From: JALZUE01 sp051251725
Lineage (GTDB): Bacteria; Pseudomonadota; Gammaproteobacteria; Enterobacterales; Alteromonadaceae
Assembly (NCBI GenBank): GCA_051251725.1
Contig: JBPOFN010000011.1
Span: 1 to 64,000 of the forward strand
DNA: 64,000 nt
Direction: 5' to 3'
The notes beneath the pieces are model-generated. The model worked only from the letters and a program-made list of their open reading frames with translations, made no database searches and had not been told where the DNA came from. Positions 43,980-53,207 of the stretch are shown piece after piece (the first letter of the stretch is position 1; the number at the start of each line of letters is the position of its first letter). Both the position numbers and the translations under genes were made by a program.

Positions 43980-44645
43980 TTAAGCCCATATTGTCGCTAA
44001 ATTATAAATACCGAAAATAATTAAGCTGATGGCAGAGAGTTTTCTAAATAAAGGGTTGGTTAATAAGCTTTTAAACCAATTGATACTATACGATAAAGCG
44101 ACTAATGCGGGTAAAGTGCCAAGGCCAAAAGCTAACATGATTAAAGCGCCATTTAGAGGGTTATTACTCGCTAAAGCCCAAGTTAATGTTGAATAGACTA
44201 AACCGCAAGGTAACCAGCCCCATAAAGTGCCTAATAAAAAAGCCTGCGCTTTATTATTCACCGGGATAAGCTTTTTACTAAAAGGTGATATTTTCGGCCA
44301 GATCAATTTTCCGATCTTTTCTAAATAAGTTAACCACATTAGCCATTGGCCGAGGTATAAACCGATAAAGATGAGAAATACTGCCGCCAATGTTTTTAAA
44401 TATTGAACGGGTAAACCAATGTTTTTGGTGGCTAGTGAGCTGGTAAGAGCTACTAAAAAGCCGATAAAGCTATAGGAAAGAATTCGGCCAAAGTGGTATA
44501 ACAGAATAAACCAGTGTTTTTGTTTGGCATTAACATTAGGATGTAATGATGAGGTTAACATGGTGGTAATACCGCCACACATCCCCAAACAATGGCCGCT
44601 ACCTAAAATGCCAATAACAAAGGCAGAAAATAAATCAATGCTCAT
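43980..44645 (-). CDS. SafE/TauE-like membrane protein of the cbb3 maturation cluster
   Basis: A 221-residue protein with about six hydrophobic helices. It starts with the family motif GILGSGHCLGMCGGI (Cys-containing), and LYHFGRILSYSFIGF and GTLWGWLPCGLVYS are further COG2836 hallmarks. This family (CcoI-associated, sometimes called CcoH2 or SafE) is found with ccoIS and may move copper or assist oxidase assembly. It starts 1 bp after ccoS. Confidence 0.88.
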   Translation of the reverse strand: MSIDLFSAFVIGILGSGHCLGMCGGITTMLTSSLHPNVNAKQKHWFILLYHFGRILSYSFIGFLVALTSSLATKNIGLPVQYLKTLAAVFLIFIGLYLGQWLMWLTYLEKIGKLIWPKISPFSKKLIPVNNKAQAFLLGTLWGWLPCGLVYSTLTWALASNNPLNGALIMLAFGLGTLPALVALSYSINWFKSLLTNPLFRKLSAISLIIFGIYNLATIWA

Positions 44646-44646
44646 G

Positions 44647-44892
44647 TTAGCTATTTTTATTCTTTGGGCTATTTATCTTTGCAGCATTTCCAGAGTCTTT
44701 GCTTTCAAGGTTTTCATTTAATACTTGAGCTTTATTTGCGGCTTCAGTATCGTTGTCATCTTCAAATAAAATGCTCATGCCTTGTTTTTCAAGGTCATTA
44801 AATTGATCGGTTTTAACTGCCCAAAAGAATAGATAAATGCCAATCACAGTTAAGATGATCGCAATCGGGATAAGCACATAAATGATGGTCAT
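44647..44892 (-). CDS. ccoS: cbb3-type cytochrome oxidase assembly protein CcoS
   Basis: A small membrane protein of 81 residues with one N-terminal helix (3-26), then FFWAVKTDQFNDLEKQGMSILFED, the conserved CcoS core. It is needed for cofactor insertion into cbb3 oxidase. It overlaps the ccoI stop by 4 bp (ATGA). Confidence 0.95.
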   Translation of the reverse strand: MTIIYVLIPIAIILTVIGIYLFFWAVKTDQFNDLEKQGMSILFEDDNDTEAANKAQVLNENLESKDSGNAAKINSPKNKNS

Positions 44893-47267
44893 TTTTTTAA
44901 CAGCCTTAAAGAATTGGTGATCACTAAAATTGAACTTGCTGACATCCCAATAACTGCCATATATGGGGTGATATAACCGGACATGGCTAAAGGCAATACA
45001 ATAGCATTATAGCCAAACGCCCATGCGTAATTTTCAATAATGATATGTTTGGTTTTTTTGGCCACGGTAAAACTGGTGGTTAATGATGATAGTTTATTAT
45101 TTAAAAAAATCACATCAGCCCCGTTTTTCGCGATATCAGTACCGCCGCCCATAGCAAATGAAACATGGGCAGCACTAAATACCGGCGTGTCATTAACGCC
45201 ATCACCGATCATAGCTATTTTATTGTTTGATAAACTACGAATGTGATTCATTTTATCTAACGCCGTTAAGCCACTATAGATGTGCTTAATTGGCAGCTGT
45301 TTAGCAATGGCTTGGCAGCCGGCTTGATTATCACCTGATAACATCAGCAGTTGCTGGTATTTGGTTAATTCAGTTACCACCGCTAAGGCATCATCACGTA
45401 ATTGATCGGCAAGATAAAAAATAGCGATAAGTTGATTGTTTTGAGTTAAAGCGCACTGTGCTGCTTGATATTGCTCACTTAACGGTTCAGGTAATAACCA
45501 AGTGATTTTGCCAATCGCATATTGCTGGTGATTAATTTCACCGCGAATACCATGGCCTGAAACCACTTCAATATTTTCTGTATTAATATCATAGTGTCGA
45601 TAACCGGCAAACGCTTTTGCGATCGGGTGCTCTGATGCTGACTCTAATGCGGCAGCAATTGCTAAGATATCTTCTTTATTAACATTTTCAGCTAATATTT
45701 CAAGGCGTGATAACGAAAAATTACCGTCGGTTAAGGTGCCTGTTTTATCAAATGCTACTGTGTCTATTTGCGGTAAGCTTTCAAGCACATGTGCCGATTT
45801 GACTAAAATACCGGCTTTGTTCAATCGCGTAGTGGCACAAGTTAATGCAGTGGGTGTTGCCAGCGATAAGGCACAAGGGCAAGTGGCAACCAAAATTGAT
45901 AAGGTGATCCAAAAAGCTTCATTAGGATCGACTTGGTACCAATAAATCGCAGCGCCCACGGCACAAGTTAAAATCAAGGCGACAAAATATTGCGCTATTT
46001 TATCTGATAACACAGCTAATCTTGGTTTGTAATTTTGAGACTGCTCACTTAAACGAATTAACTGGCTTAAAAAGGTGTCAGATATTTGTTTGTTTATTTC
46101 TACTTCAATATTACTGTCGCCATTGATAGTACCGGCAAAAACATTATCACCAATTGACTTAGTGATAGGTAAATTTTCACCGGTTAGCATTGCCTCATTA
46201 ATTTGACTTTTACCGCTGATTATTGTGCCGTCAGCAGGTACCGTTTCACCAGGTTTGATAATAACGATATCGTTAATTTGTAACTTTCTTGCTGCAATTA
46301 ACACCGGTTGGTTATTAACAAGTTTAGTTGCCGTCATGGGCATTAATTTTAGTAAATTAGCAGAAACTTGCGCGGCTCTTGAACGTGCTCTAAATTCTAA
46401 AAATTTTCCAATTAATAATAAAAAGGTGAACATTGAAACTGACTCAAAATACACTTCACCAGTTTGATGTATGGTCGCCCAGCAACTGGCGCTAAAAGCC
46501 AGAATAATGGCAATGGAGACAGGAACATCCATTGATAGTCGTTTCGCTTTTAATGCCTTCAATGCGCCCTGATAAAAAGGGTAGGCACCATAGAGGATAA
46601 TAGGCAGTGAAAGCAACATACTGGTCCAACGCAAATAAATCGCATTATGAGCATCCATACCAGAAAAAGCGCCATAATATAGGCCAACGGCGATCATCAT
46701 GACTTGCATCATTAAAATCCCTGAGATCCCTAAGCGGCGAATAAACTGTTTACTTTGCCCAATGTGTTGCTGTTCAGCGTCGTTCGCTTTAAATGGTAGG
46801 GCGTGATAACCAATTTTTTCAATATGGTTTAGGATTTCACTTAACGATATTTGTTGCTTGTGCCATTTGATCGTCGCTCTTTGATTCGTCGCGTTGACAT
46901 TGATATTCACGATACCAGTTAACTGATTAATTTGTTTTTCAATTAACCAAGCACAGGCGGCGCAACTAATACCATCGACAGTGACGATTGTTTCTTTGTG
47001 CTCACCGATAGTATGAGTAAACTCACTTTGTAAGGCTTCGTCATCAAGTAAGGTATTTTGCTGTAATTGCTCAGGTAATAAATCAGAGGATTTATTCGCA
47101 GGTTCAGTGCGGTATTTGTAATAGTCGGTCAGGTTATTATCAACAATGGTTTGTGACACGGCTTGGCAGCCATAACAGCACATGGGTTTATCTTGTTTGT
47201 TGATAGTGACAAATAAAGCGATCCCTTTTGGGATCACTTCATTGCAATGGAAGCAGTTATTCGACAT
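44889..47267 (-). CDS. ccoI: Copper-transporting P1B-type ATPase CcoI
   Basis: A 792-residue pump that exports copper for the cbb3 oxidase. In order: N-terminal Cys-rich domain (CFHCNEVIP, CCYGCQAV), HMA domain (GISCAACAWL), membrane helices with CPC (ATCPCALSLATP), phosphorylation motif DKTGTLT, SEHPIAKAF, and hinge MIGDGVNDTPVFSAA. This N-terminal domain separates CcoI/FixI from the CopA type. It overlaps ccoH and ccoS, so the genes are coupled. Confidence 0.97.
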   Translation of the reverse strand: MSNNCFHCNEVIPKGIALFVTINKQDKPMCCYGCQAVSQTIVDNNLTDYYKYRTEPANKSSDLLPEQLQQNTLLDDEALQSEFTHTIGEHKETIVTVDGISCAACAWLIEKQINQLTGIVNINVNATNQRATIKWHKQQISLSEILNHIEKIGYHALPFKANDAEQQHIGQSKQFIRRLGISGILMMQVMMIAVGLYYGAFSGMDAHNAIYLRWTSMLLSLPIILYGAYPFYQGALKALKAKRLSMDVPVSIAIILAFSASCWATIHQTGEVYFESVSMFTFLLLIGKFLEFRARSRAAQVSANLLKLMPMTATKLVNNQPVLIAARKLQINDIVIIKPGETVPADGTIISGKSQINEAMLTGENLPITKSIGDNVFAGTINGDSNIEVEINKQISDTFLSQLIRLSEQSQNYKPRLAVLSDKIAQYFVALILTCAVGAAIYWYQVDPNEAFWITLSILVATCPCALSLATPTALTCATTRLNKAGILVKSAHVLESLPQIDTVAFDKTGTLTDGNFSLSRLEILAENVNKEDILAIAAALESASEHPIAKAFAGYRHYDINTENIEVVSGHGIRGEINHQQYAIGKITWLLPEPLSEQYQAAQCALTQNNQLIAIFYLADQLRDDALAVVTELTKYQQLLMLSGDNQAGCQAIAKQLPIKHIYSGLTALDKMNHIRSLSNNKIAMIGDGVNDTPVFSAAHVSFAMGGGTDIAKNGADVIFLNNKLSSLTTSFTVAKKTKHIIIENYAWAFGYNAIVLPLAMSGYITPYMAVIGMSASSILVITNSLRLLKK

Positions 47268-47761
47268 TAATTTGCTTGGTTAATATCAGGTTTAATTTCA
47301 ATAAATTGTGATTGTGGTAAAGAAACAACGTTCTCTATTTTCCAAGTGTTTTCAAAAGACGAAATAGTAATTCGCCATTTACCGTCAACATTGTGTTCGA
47401 TATGTTGGCGATATAAACCATTGGCATCGGGTGTTAACGCCAGATAAAAATCCTTGTCAGCCAAAGTTGAATGGTAAAAATTGATGTTTAACATCGGAAA
47501 CGCTTTTTCAATGCCGGTTGGTTTGATCACTAAGGTTTGCTGATTAAACTGCAAATCGAATTTCATTCCAAGTTTTTCTGCCAGCTTAATTTTTTTAAGC
47601 TCTTGGTTAATGGCTTTGCCTTTTTTGTAATATTCACCAACCACTAAAGGGTCGGGATCATCATTAGCAATAATATAAGTCGCGATACCGGCAACAACAG
47701 CACTAAAAGGAAGAAAAAAAACTAACCAAGCCCAAGGCTCTTTATACCAACGTGTGATCAT
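47267..47761 (-). CDS. ccoH: FixH/CcoH family protein
   Basis: A 164-residue membrane-anchored protein, MITRWYKEPWAWLVFFLPFSAVVAGIA, then DDPDPLVVGEYYKKGKAINQEL, typical of FixH/CcoH. It helps CcoI and cbb3 assembly. The stop of this gene and the start of ccoI overlap by one base. It is the first gene of this transcript; no ccoN, ccoO, ccoQ or ccoP lies upstream. Confidence 0.92.
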   Translation of the reverse strand: MITRWYKEPWAWLVFFLPFSAVVAGIATYIIANDDPDPLVVGEYYKKGKAINQELKKIKLAEKLGMKFDLQFNQQTLVIKPTGIEKAFPMLNINFYHSTLADKDFYLALTPDANGLYRQHIEHNVDGKWRITISSFENTWKIENVVSLPQSQFIEIKPDINQAN

Positions 47762-48011
47762 AGTAATAAAATTAAAATGCTTATCTGTAAAGTGGCGTTA
47801 TTGTACTGTGTTTGTGCCATAGCAACCATGCAAAATGTTTAAAAAATTTGATCTAGTGACGTTTTCTTGGTTTATTTTATCAATGGCTAGGTCTTAACCA
47901 TGATCAGCGCTGCACGGTCGTGGTCAAAACTGAGTTTAATAAATAGAAAAGACAGAATTAACTAAAATACCAAAGGTTTTACAAACAAGTAATCGATAAG
48001 GGGCTAAAACA

Positions 48012-48036
48012 AAAAACGCCCAAATAGGGCGTTTTT
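48012..48036 (-). terminator. Rho-independent terminator of asnS
   Basis: AAAAACGCCC / GGGCGTTTTT stem with a 5-base loop and a T-rich tail on the minus strand. The remaining sequence back to ccoH (47762-48011) holds the ccoH promoter region; I see no gene and no complete FNR box (a single TTGAT half-site at about 47848). Confidence 0.93.
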
Positions 48037-48053
48037 ATTAACACTAACTGGCT

Positions 48054-49454
48054 TTAGAAAGCACAGTTGTTTGGCGTTCTTGGGAATGGAATAACATCAC
48101 GTACATTTTGTACACCTGTTGCATAGGCAACTAAACGTTCAAAACCTAAACCAAAACCTGAATGCGGTACCGTACCGTAACGGCGTAAATCTCGGTACCA
48201 GCTGTAATCAGCAGGGTCTAAGTCCATTTCAGCTAAACGTGCATCTAATACATCTAAACGTTCTTCACGTTGGCTACCACCGATGATTTCACCAATACCA
48301 GGGGCAAGAATATCCATGGCGGCAACGGTTTTACCGTCATCATTTAAACGCATGTAAAACGACTTAATATCTTTTGGATAATTTTGTAAAACAACCGGAC
48401 CGTTAAAGTGCTCTTCCGCTAAATAACGTTCATGCTCTGAGTTTAAATCAACCCCCCAAGAAACAGGGTTTTCGAATTTCTTACCACATTCTTCTAAAAT
48501 GGTAATTGCATCTGTGTAATCTAAACGGACAAAATTTGTTTTAATCACTGAATTTAAACGCTCGGTTACCGTTTTATCAACACGTTGTTGGAAAAAGGCA
48601 ATATCATCAGCGCGTTCGTCTAATACCGCCTGAAAAACATATTTAAGCATTTCTTCGGCTAAATCGGCAGCATCTGACAAATTAGCAAAAGCGATTTCTG
48701 GTTCAATCATCCAAAACTCAGCTAAGTGACGAGTGGTGTTTGAGTTTTCAGCTCTAAAAGTTGGGCCAAAAGTATAAACTTTCGATAGCGCACTACAATA
48801 AGTTTCAACGTTTAATTGCCCTGATACGGTTAAAAACGATTCTTTACCAAAAAAGTCTTGTTTGTAATCAACTCTGCCTTCATCTGTAAGCGGCAAGTTT
48901 TCCATGTCTAACGTACTAACTCGGAACATTTCGCCAGCACCTTCACAATCACTGGCGGTAATTAATGGCGTGCTGATCCATAAATAACCTTTTTCATGCA
49001 GAAAACGGTGAATTGCTTGTGCTAAACAGTTTCTTACTCGAGTTACCGCGCCGCCAATATTGGTACGAGGACGCAAATGTGCATGTTCACGCAGAAACTC
49101 AATACTATGGCGTTTAGCTGCCATTGGGTAAGTGTCTGGGTCTTCAACTAAACCATAAACTTCAACGGCTGTTGCTTGGATCTCAAATGCTTGTCCTTGG
49201 CCTGGAGATTCGACCAGAATACCTTCAACTTTAACCGAAGCACCTGTGGTTAATTTTTGAATTTCACTTTGATAATTATTAAGGTCATTTGGCACAATCG
49301 CTTGTATTGCATCGAAACAAGAGCCGTCATGAATCGCCAAAAAAGAAATACCGGCTTTAGAGTCACGACGCGTGCGGATCCAACCGTGTACAGTAATAGT
49401 CTCGTTGACAGGGGATTTTCCTGCTAACACATCAGTAATAGATATAACTGACAT
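48054..49454 (-). CDS. asnS: Asparaginyl-tRNA synthetase
   Basis: Class IIb synthetase of 466 residues (E. coli 466). It has an N-terminal OB-fold anticodon-binding domain (ITVHGWIRTRRDSKAGISFL), motif 2 (TFGPTFRAENSNTTRHLAEFWM), and motif 3 (GLGFERLVAYATGVQNVRDVIPFPR). It lies between the ccoHIS operon and a divergent pair of unknown membrane genes. Confidence 0.98.
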   Translation of the reverse strand: MSVISITDVLAGKSPVNETITVHGWIRTRRDSKAGISFLAIHDGSCFDAIQAIVPNDLNNYQSEIQKLTTGASVKVEGILVESPGQGQAFEIQATAVEVYGLVEDPDTYPMAAKRHSIEFLREHAHLRPRTNIGGAVTRVRNCLAQAIHRFLHEKGYLWISTPLITASDCEGAGEMFRVSTLDMENLPLTDEGRVDYKQDFFGKESFLTVSGQLNVETYCSALSKVYTFGPTFRAENSNTTRHLAEFWMIEPEIAFANLSDAADLAEEMLKYVFQAVLDERADDIAFFQQRVDKTVTERLNSVIKTNFVRLDYTDAITILEECGKKFENPVSWGVDLNSEHERYLAEEHFNGPVVLQNYPKDIKSFYMRLNDDGKTVAAMDILAPGIGEIIGGSQREERLDVLDARLAEMDLDPADYSWYRDLRRYGTVPHSGFGLGFERLVAYATGVQNVRDVIPFPRTPNNCAF

Positions 49455-49596
49455 TTATAACCTCTTATTCATTAATAACTTCAAATTTTAAGGGCTGTTA
49501 TGTTACCGTGACAAATGTTATTAACAAGTAAAAGTTAGTAATTTTCTATAATAAAGTGGAATTAGCCATAAATTTATTTAGTAAAGAAGTTTTTCA

Positions 49597-49959
49597 ATGG
49601 TACAAGTGACAAAAAATAGAAGAAAAGCACCAGACAAATGGGTTTATTTGTCTCGCGTGTTAGCTGTTTTAAGCTGGATTTTATTCATTATTGCTTTAGT
49701 CGTTTCATTTTATGCCGCGCCAGAAGAAAAATACGGACTGATGTTATATAAAGACATTACTACCCGAGATACTTGGTTAAAGCCATTAACTAATTATCTC
49801 TATCTCATCTTATGGTTTAGTGCCTTTGCTAGTTTTTCTTGTTTATTGGTTACTAAATATCGCTCACGGCGAAATACCGACAGCAAACAGTTTAATATGG
49901 TGATGATGCTGATCACAATTACCGCTTGGGTTGTTTATCTGCTTACTCACGCAAGTTAA
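49597..49959 (+). CDS. Unknown three-helix membrane protein, paralogue 1
   Basis: A 120-residue protein with a basic N-terminus (RRKAPDKWVYLSR). Three hydrophobic helices lie at about 18-42, 67-86 and 99-118. A basic cytosolic loop (KYRSRRNTDSKQFN) lies between helices 2 and 3. It resembles the next gene (50151-50576) along its whole length: DKWxYLxRxLA, SWxLFxxAL, LTxYLYxILW, RSRRxxDSK, AWxxYxLT. I do not recognise the family. Confidence 0.8.
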   Translation: MVQVTKNRRKAPDKWVYLSRVLAVLSWILFIIALVVSFYAAPEEKYGLMLYKDITTRDTWLKPLTNYLYLILWFSAFASFSCLLVTKYRSRRNTDSKQFNMVMMLITITAWVVYLLTHAS

Positions 49960-50150
49960 TGAAAGCTAAGTATATTTAAAAGCGCGCCTGCACTGATGAA
50001 AAACTAATTTTAAATACTAATTTTTTCGTTGTTGTTTTTAAGTTTTTAAGTTGTTAATGTGCAAACAGAGCTTATTTCGGTGAAGCCAAATAACTCTGTT
50101 TTAAATCTTATAATAATCATATAAGAATGACTTAAAAAAGAGATCGCGCT

Positions 50151-50576
50151 ATGAATATTTCAATGAATGAACACTTATCAAAAGGTGAACATCAGGGAAT
50201 TAGTGATAGACGAGCCGGAGAACGTCGTCAATCAGCCGATAAATGGATTTATCTACTAAGAAGCCTTGCAGCATGTAGTTGGTTGTTGTTTTTTGTTGCA
50301 TTAATTATTACCTATAGTACTTCGCCCGAAGCAACGATAACTATGAGTAGTATTTTAGTCACAAACGCCGATATTTCGGCAGGTAGTCAATCTGCAGGAT
50401 TTCAATTAACGCATTATTTGTATGAAATATTGTGGAGTAGTGCCTTTACCAGTTATTTATGCTTGGTGTTAGCTAAACATAGATCAAGACGCCAAAAAGA
50501 CAGTAAACACTTAAATGTGACTATGCTGTTAGTTGCAACGTTTGCATGGGCGACTTATATGTTAACGGCTATCTAA
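50151..50576 (+). CDS. Unknown three-helix membrane protein, paralogue 2
   Basis: A 141-residue paralogue of the protein at 49597-49959. It has a longer N-terminal tail (GEHQGISDRRAGERRQSADKW) and a larger loop between helices 1 and 2 (about 20 residues more). Otherwise it has the same three-helix plan and the same basic RSRRQKDSKHLN loop. A nearby in-frame start (MNEHL, codon 5) is possible. The 191-bp gap between the copies suggests separate promoters. Confidence 0.8.
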   Translation: MNISMNEHLSKGEHQGISDRRAGERRQSADKWIYLLRSLAACSWLLFFVALIITYSTSPEATITMSSILVTNADISAGSQSAGFQLTHYLYEILWSSAFTSYLCLVLAKHRSRRQKDSKHLNVTMLLVATFAWATYMLTAI

Positions 50577-50609
50577 AGCGATAAAATATTGTTTATATAT
50601 TTTATCGCT
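50577..50609. terminator. AT-rich hairpin between paralogue 2 and bioA
   Basis: Perfect 13-bp arms (AGCGATAAAATAT / ATATTTTATCGCT) and a 7-base loop, directly after the paralogue 2 stop and between convergent genes. No T-run follows. Confidence 0.6.
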
Positions 50610-50680
50610 GTATCTGCACGGCATTATTTAACCGCTAGTAACGCTTAGTTTTTCGCAGCAGCTAATCCTTGTCTCGTAAA

Positions 50681-52009
50681 TTAAGCGTTAAAACAATCAT
50701 CTTCATTTAATACTATCGCAATTGCATGTACTAGCCTCGCAATCTCTTCATTATTGATAATATACTGCGGCATAATATAGATAAGTTTACCAAAAGGTCG
50801 GATCCACACACCTAATTCGACAAAACGCTTTTGTATTTTGGCAACATTAACATTTTTAAAAGTTTCGACCACGCCAATCGCGCCTAATACTCGGGTATCT
50901 TTAACCCTTTGATGCGAGCTTAACGGTAGTAGTTGCTCAATCAATTGCTGCTCAATATTTTTTACCTGTGCTTGCCATTGCTCTGTGGCTAAAATATCTA
51001 AGCTGGCATTGGCGACAGCGCAAGCAAGCGGATTCGCCATAAAAGTTGGTCCGTGCATAAAACAACTGGCTTCACCTTCACTGATAGTAGTGGCAATTTT
51101 TGTAGAACAAAGGGTGGCGGCAAGACTCATATAACCGCCCGTAATGGCTTTACCTAAACAAATAATATCGGGTGATATCTGAGCCCATTCACTCGCAAAT
51201 AATTTCCCCGTGCGGCCAAAACCGGTCGCTATTTCATCAATAATCATTAAAACATTATATTGATCGCATAAGCTACGGCAGGCTGTTAGGTACCCAGGAT
51301 GATAAATTCTCATACCACCAGCCCCTTGCACAATTGGCTCAATAATAAAGGCTGCTATTTCATGGTGATGGTTTTTAAATAACTCAGTTAAGACCTTAAG
51401 TTCTGCATGATCAAATTTTTGGTTAAATTGTGCTTTTGAAGAAAGCTTTGGCGCGGGTGCAAAATAATTTTTCATCAACACTTTACTGAATATTTGATGC
51501 ATACCATTAACCGGGTCACAAACAGACATCGCAGCAAAGGTATCGCCATGATAGCCATTTTTAACCGTTAATAATTTGTATTTGTCACCTTGTTGTAAAC
51601 TTTGCCAATATTGCAGCGCCATTTTTATTGCTACTTCTACCGCGACTGAGCCGCTGTCAGAGATAAATACTTTATCTAATCCTCTGGGCGTTAATGCTAC
51701 AAGTTTACGACATAGGTCAACGGCCGGCTGATGGGTAATACCGCCAAACATTACATGCGACATTTTTTCTACTTGGCTGTGCATGGCTTCATTTAATGCC
51801 GGGTGATTGTAACCATGGATCACCGCCCACCACGACGACATACCGTCAATTACTGTTGTGCCATCCGCTAACGTTAAATAGACACCTCTAGCTGATACTA
51901 CTTCATAGGAAGGCAACGGATTAGACATTGAGGTGTATGGATGCCAGACATGTTGTTTATCAAATGCTGAATTGTCTAAATTATCAAAATCTGTATTATT
52001 ATTGACCAT
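50681..52009 (-). CDS. bioA: Adenosylmethionine-8-amino-7-oxononanoate aminotransferase
   Basis: Third of the four late biotin steps; makes DAPA from KAPA with SAM as amino donor. A 442-residue class III PLP aminotransferase. It has WHPYTSMSNPLPSY at the N-terminus, SDSGSVAVEVAIKMALQYW, the DEIATGFGRTG metal/PLP motif, and the Schiff-base lysine in CLGKAITGGYM. Divergent from bioBFCD over a shared 118-bp control region. Confidence 0.97.
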   Translation of the reverse strand: MVNNNTDFDNLDNSAFDKQHVWHPYTSMSNPLPSYEVVSARGVYLTLADGTTVIDGMSSWWAVIHGYNHPALNEAMHSQVEKMSHVMFGGITHQPAVDLCRKLVALTPRGLDKVFISDSGSVAVEVAIKMALQYWQSLQQGDKYKLLTVKNGYHGDTFAAMSVCDPVNGMHQIFSKVLMKNYFAPAPKLSSKAQFNQKFDHAELKVLTELFKNHHHEIAAFIIEPIVQGAGGMRIYHPGYLTACRSLCDQYNVLMIIDEIATGFGRTGKLFASEWAQISPDIICLGKAITGGYMSLAATLCSTKIATTISEGEASCFMHGPTFMANPLACAVANASLDILATEQWQAQVKNIEQQLIEQLLPLSSHQRVKDTRVLGAIGVVETFKNVNVAKIQKRFVELGVWIRPFGKLIYIMPQYIINNEEIARLVHAIAIVLNEDDCFNA

Positions 52010-52042
52010 ATGTTAACTTCGGGTGGTTATTTACGTTGACAA
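52010..52042. promoter_or_regulatory. Probable BirA operator between bioA and bioB
   Basis: Half-sites TGTTAAC (52011-52017) and GTTGACA (52035-52041) are separated by 17 bp. This matches the BirA palindrome layout TTGTAAAC-N17-GTTTACAA, with a few changes. It lies at the bioA start, about 85 bp before bioB. BirA-biotinyl-AMP binding would shut both directions. birA is not in the window. Confidence 0.6.
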
Positions 52043-52127
52043 AGAAATTTTGCTGGCTAGACTAACGCCTAATTAGGTTTTATGCAATTTTACTACGGTG
52101 TTTACACGCCAATAGGTTTGTTAATTT

Positions 52128-53204
52128 ATGTCAGATTTAGCACAGAAAAAGTCATACCAATTAGGTGACGTTAGAAATGATTGGAGCCATAGCGAAGTAC
52201 AAGCGCTCTTTGATCTACCTTTTAATGATTTAATGTTTAAAGCACAAACAGTTCATCGCCAACATTTTAACGCTAATGAAGTGCAAGTGAGTACTTTGTT
52301 ATCGATTAAAACCGGTGCTTGTCCTGAAGATTGTAAATATTGCTCGCAAAGTTCACGTTATAAAACAGATCTTGAAAAAGAAAAGTTAATGGAAGTGGAA
52401 AAAGTATTAGAAGCAGCGCAAGCGGCTAAATCACAGGGTTCAACGCGTTTTTGTATGGGCGCAGCTTGGCGTAATCCAAAAGCTCGCGATATGCCATATG
52501 TAATAGAAATGATCAAAGGCGTTAAAGCCTTAGGCTTAGAAAGCTGTATGACCTTAGGTATGTTGTCTGAATCACAAGCGAAAGAGTTAGGCTCTGCTGG
52601 ATTAGATTATTACAATCATAATTTAGATACCTCAGCTGAGCATTACAACCAAATTATCACCACCCGTAAATATCAAGATCGTTTAGACACGCTTGATAAT
52701 GTTCGTGCTGGTGGCATGAAAGTGTGTAGTGGCGGTATTTTAGGATTAGGTGAGCAAGCGACTGATAGAACTTCTTTATTAGTGCAACTTGCGAGTTTAA
52801 GCCCGCAACCTGAAAGTGTACCAATTAATAAATTAGTTAAAATTGAAGGTACGCCTTTAGCTGATGTTGATGATTTAGACGAGTTTGATTTTATCCGCAA
52901 TATTGCAGTTGCGCGTATTATCATGCCTAAATCACATGTACGTTTATCTGCCGGTCGCAATGAAATGAATGAGCAAATGCAGGCAATGTGCTTTTTAGCC
53001 GGTGCGAATTCTATTTTCTTTGGTTGTAAATTATTAACCACACAAAATCCAGAAACCAATAAAGATGTTTTATTATTTAAGAAATTAGGTATTAATACTG
53101 AAACTATCATCAGCTCAGAAGAAGCTGAAACGATTGCCGCAAAAGCGATTACTACGGCGATTGTTGATAATCAAAATAAAGATTTATTCTACAGCGCTAG
53201 TTAA
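52128..53204 (+). CDS. bioB: Biotin synthase
   Basis: Radical-SAM enzyme that inserts sulfur into dethiobiotin. It has 358 residues. The 4Fe-4S cluster motif is CPEDCKYC (CxxxCxxC), followed by SQSSRY. Further hallmarks are FCMGAAWRNPKARDMPY, YNHNLDTS and RLSAGRNEM (2Fe-2S ligand Arg). First gene of the bioBFCD operon, 3 bp before bioF. Confidence 0.98.
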   Translation: MSDLAQKKSYQLGDVRNDWSHSEVQALFDLPFNDLMFKAQTVHRQHFNANEVQVSTLLSIKTGACPEDCKYCSQSSRYKTDLEKEKLMEVEKVLEAAQAAKSQGSTRFCMGAAWRNPKARDMPYVIEMIKGVKALGLESCMTLGMLSESQAKELGSAGLDYYNHNLDTSAEHYNQIITTRKYQDRLDTLDNVRAGGMKVCSGGILGLGEQATDRTSLLVQLASLSPQPESVPINKLVKIEGTPLADVDDLDEFDFIRNIAVARIIMPKSHVRLSAGRNEMNEQMQAMCFLAGANSIFFGCKLLTTQNPETNKDVLLFKKLGINTETIISSEEAETIAAKAITTAIVDNQNKDLFYSAS

Positions 53205-53207
53205 TTT

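Noticed and set aside
47846..47860. FNR half-site (TTGAT) upstream of ccoH
   Set aside because: Second half ATCAA is missing at the right spacing, so it does not make an FNR box.
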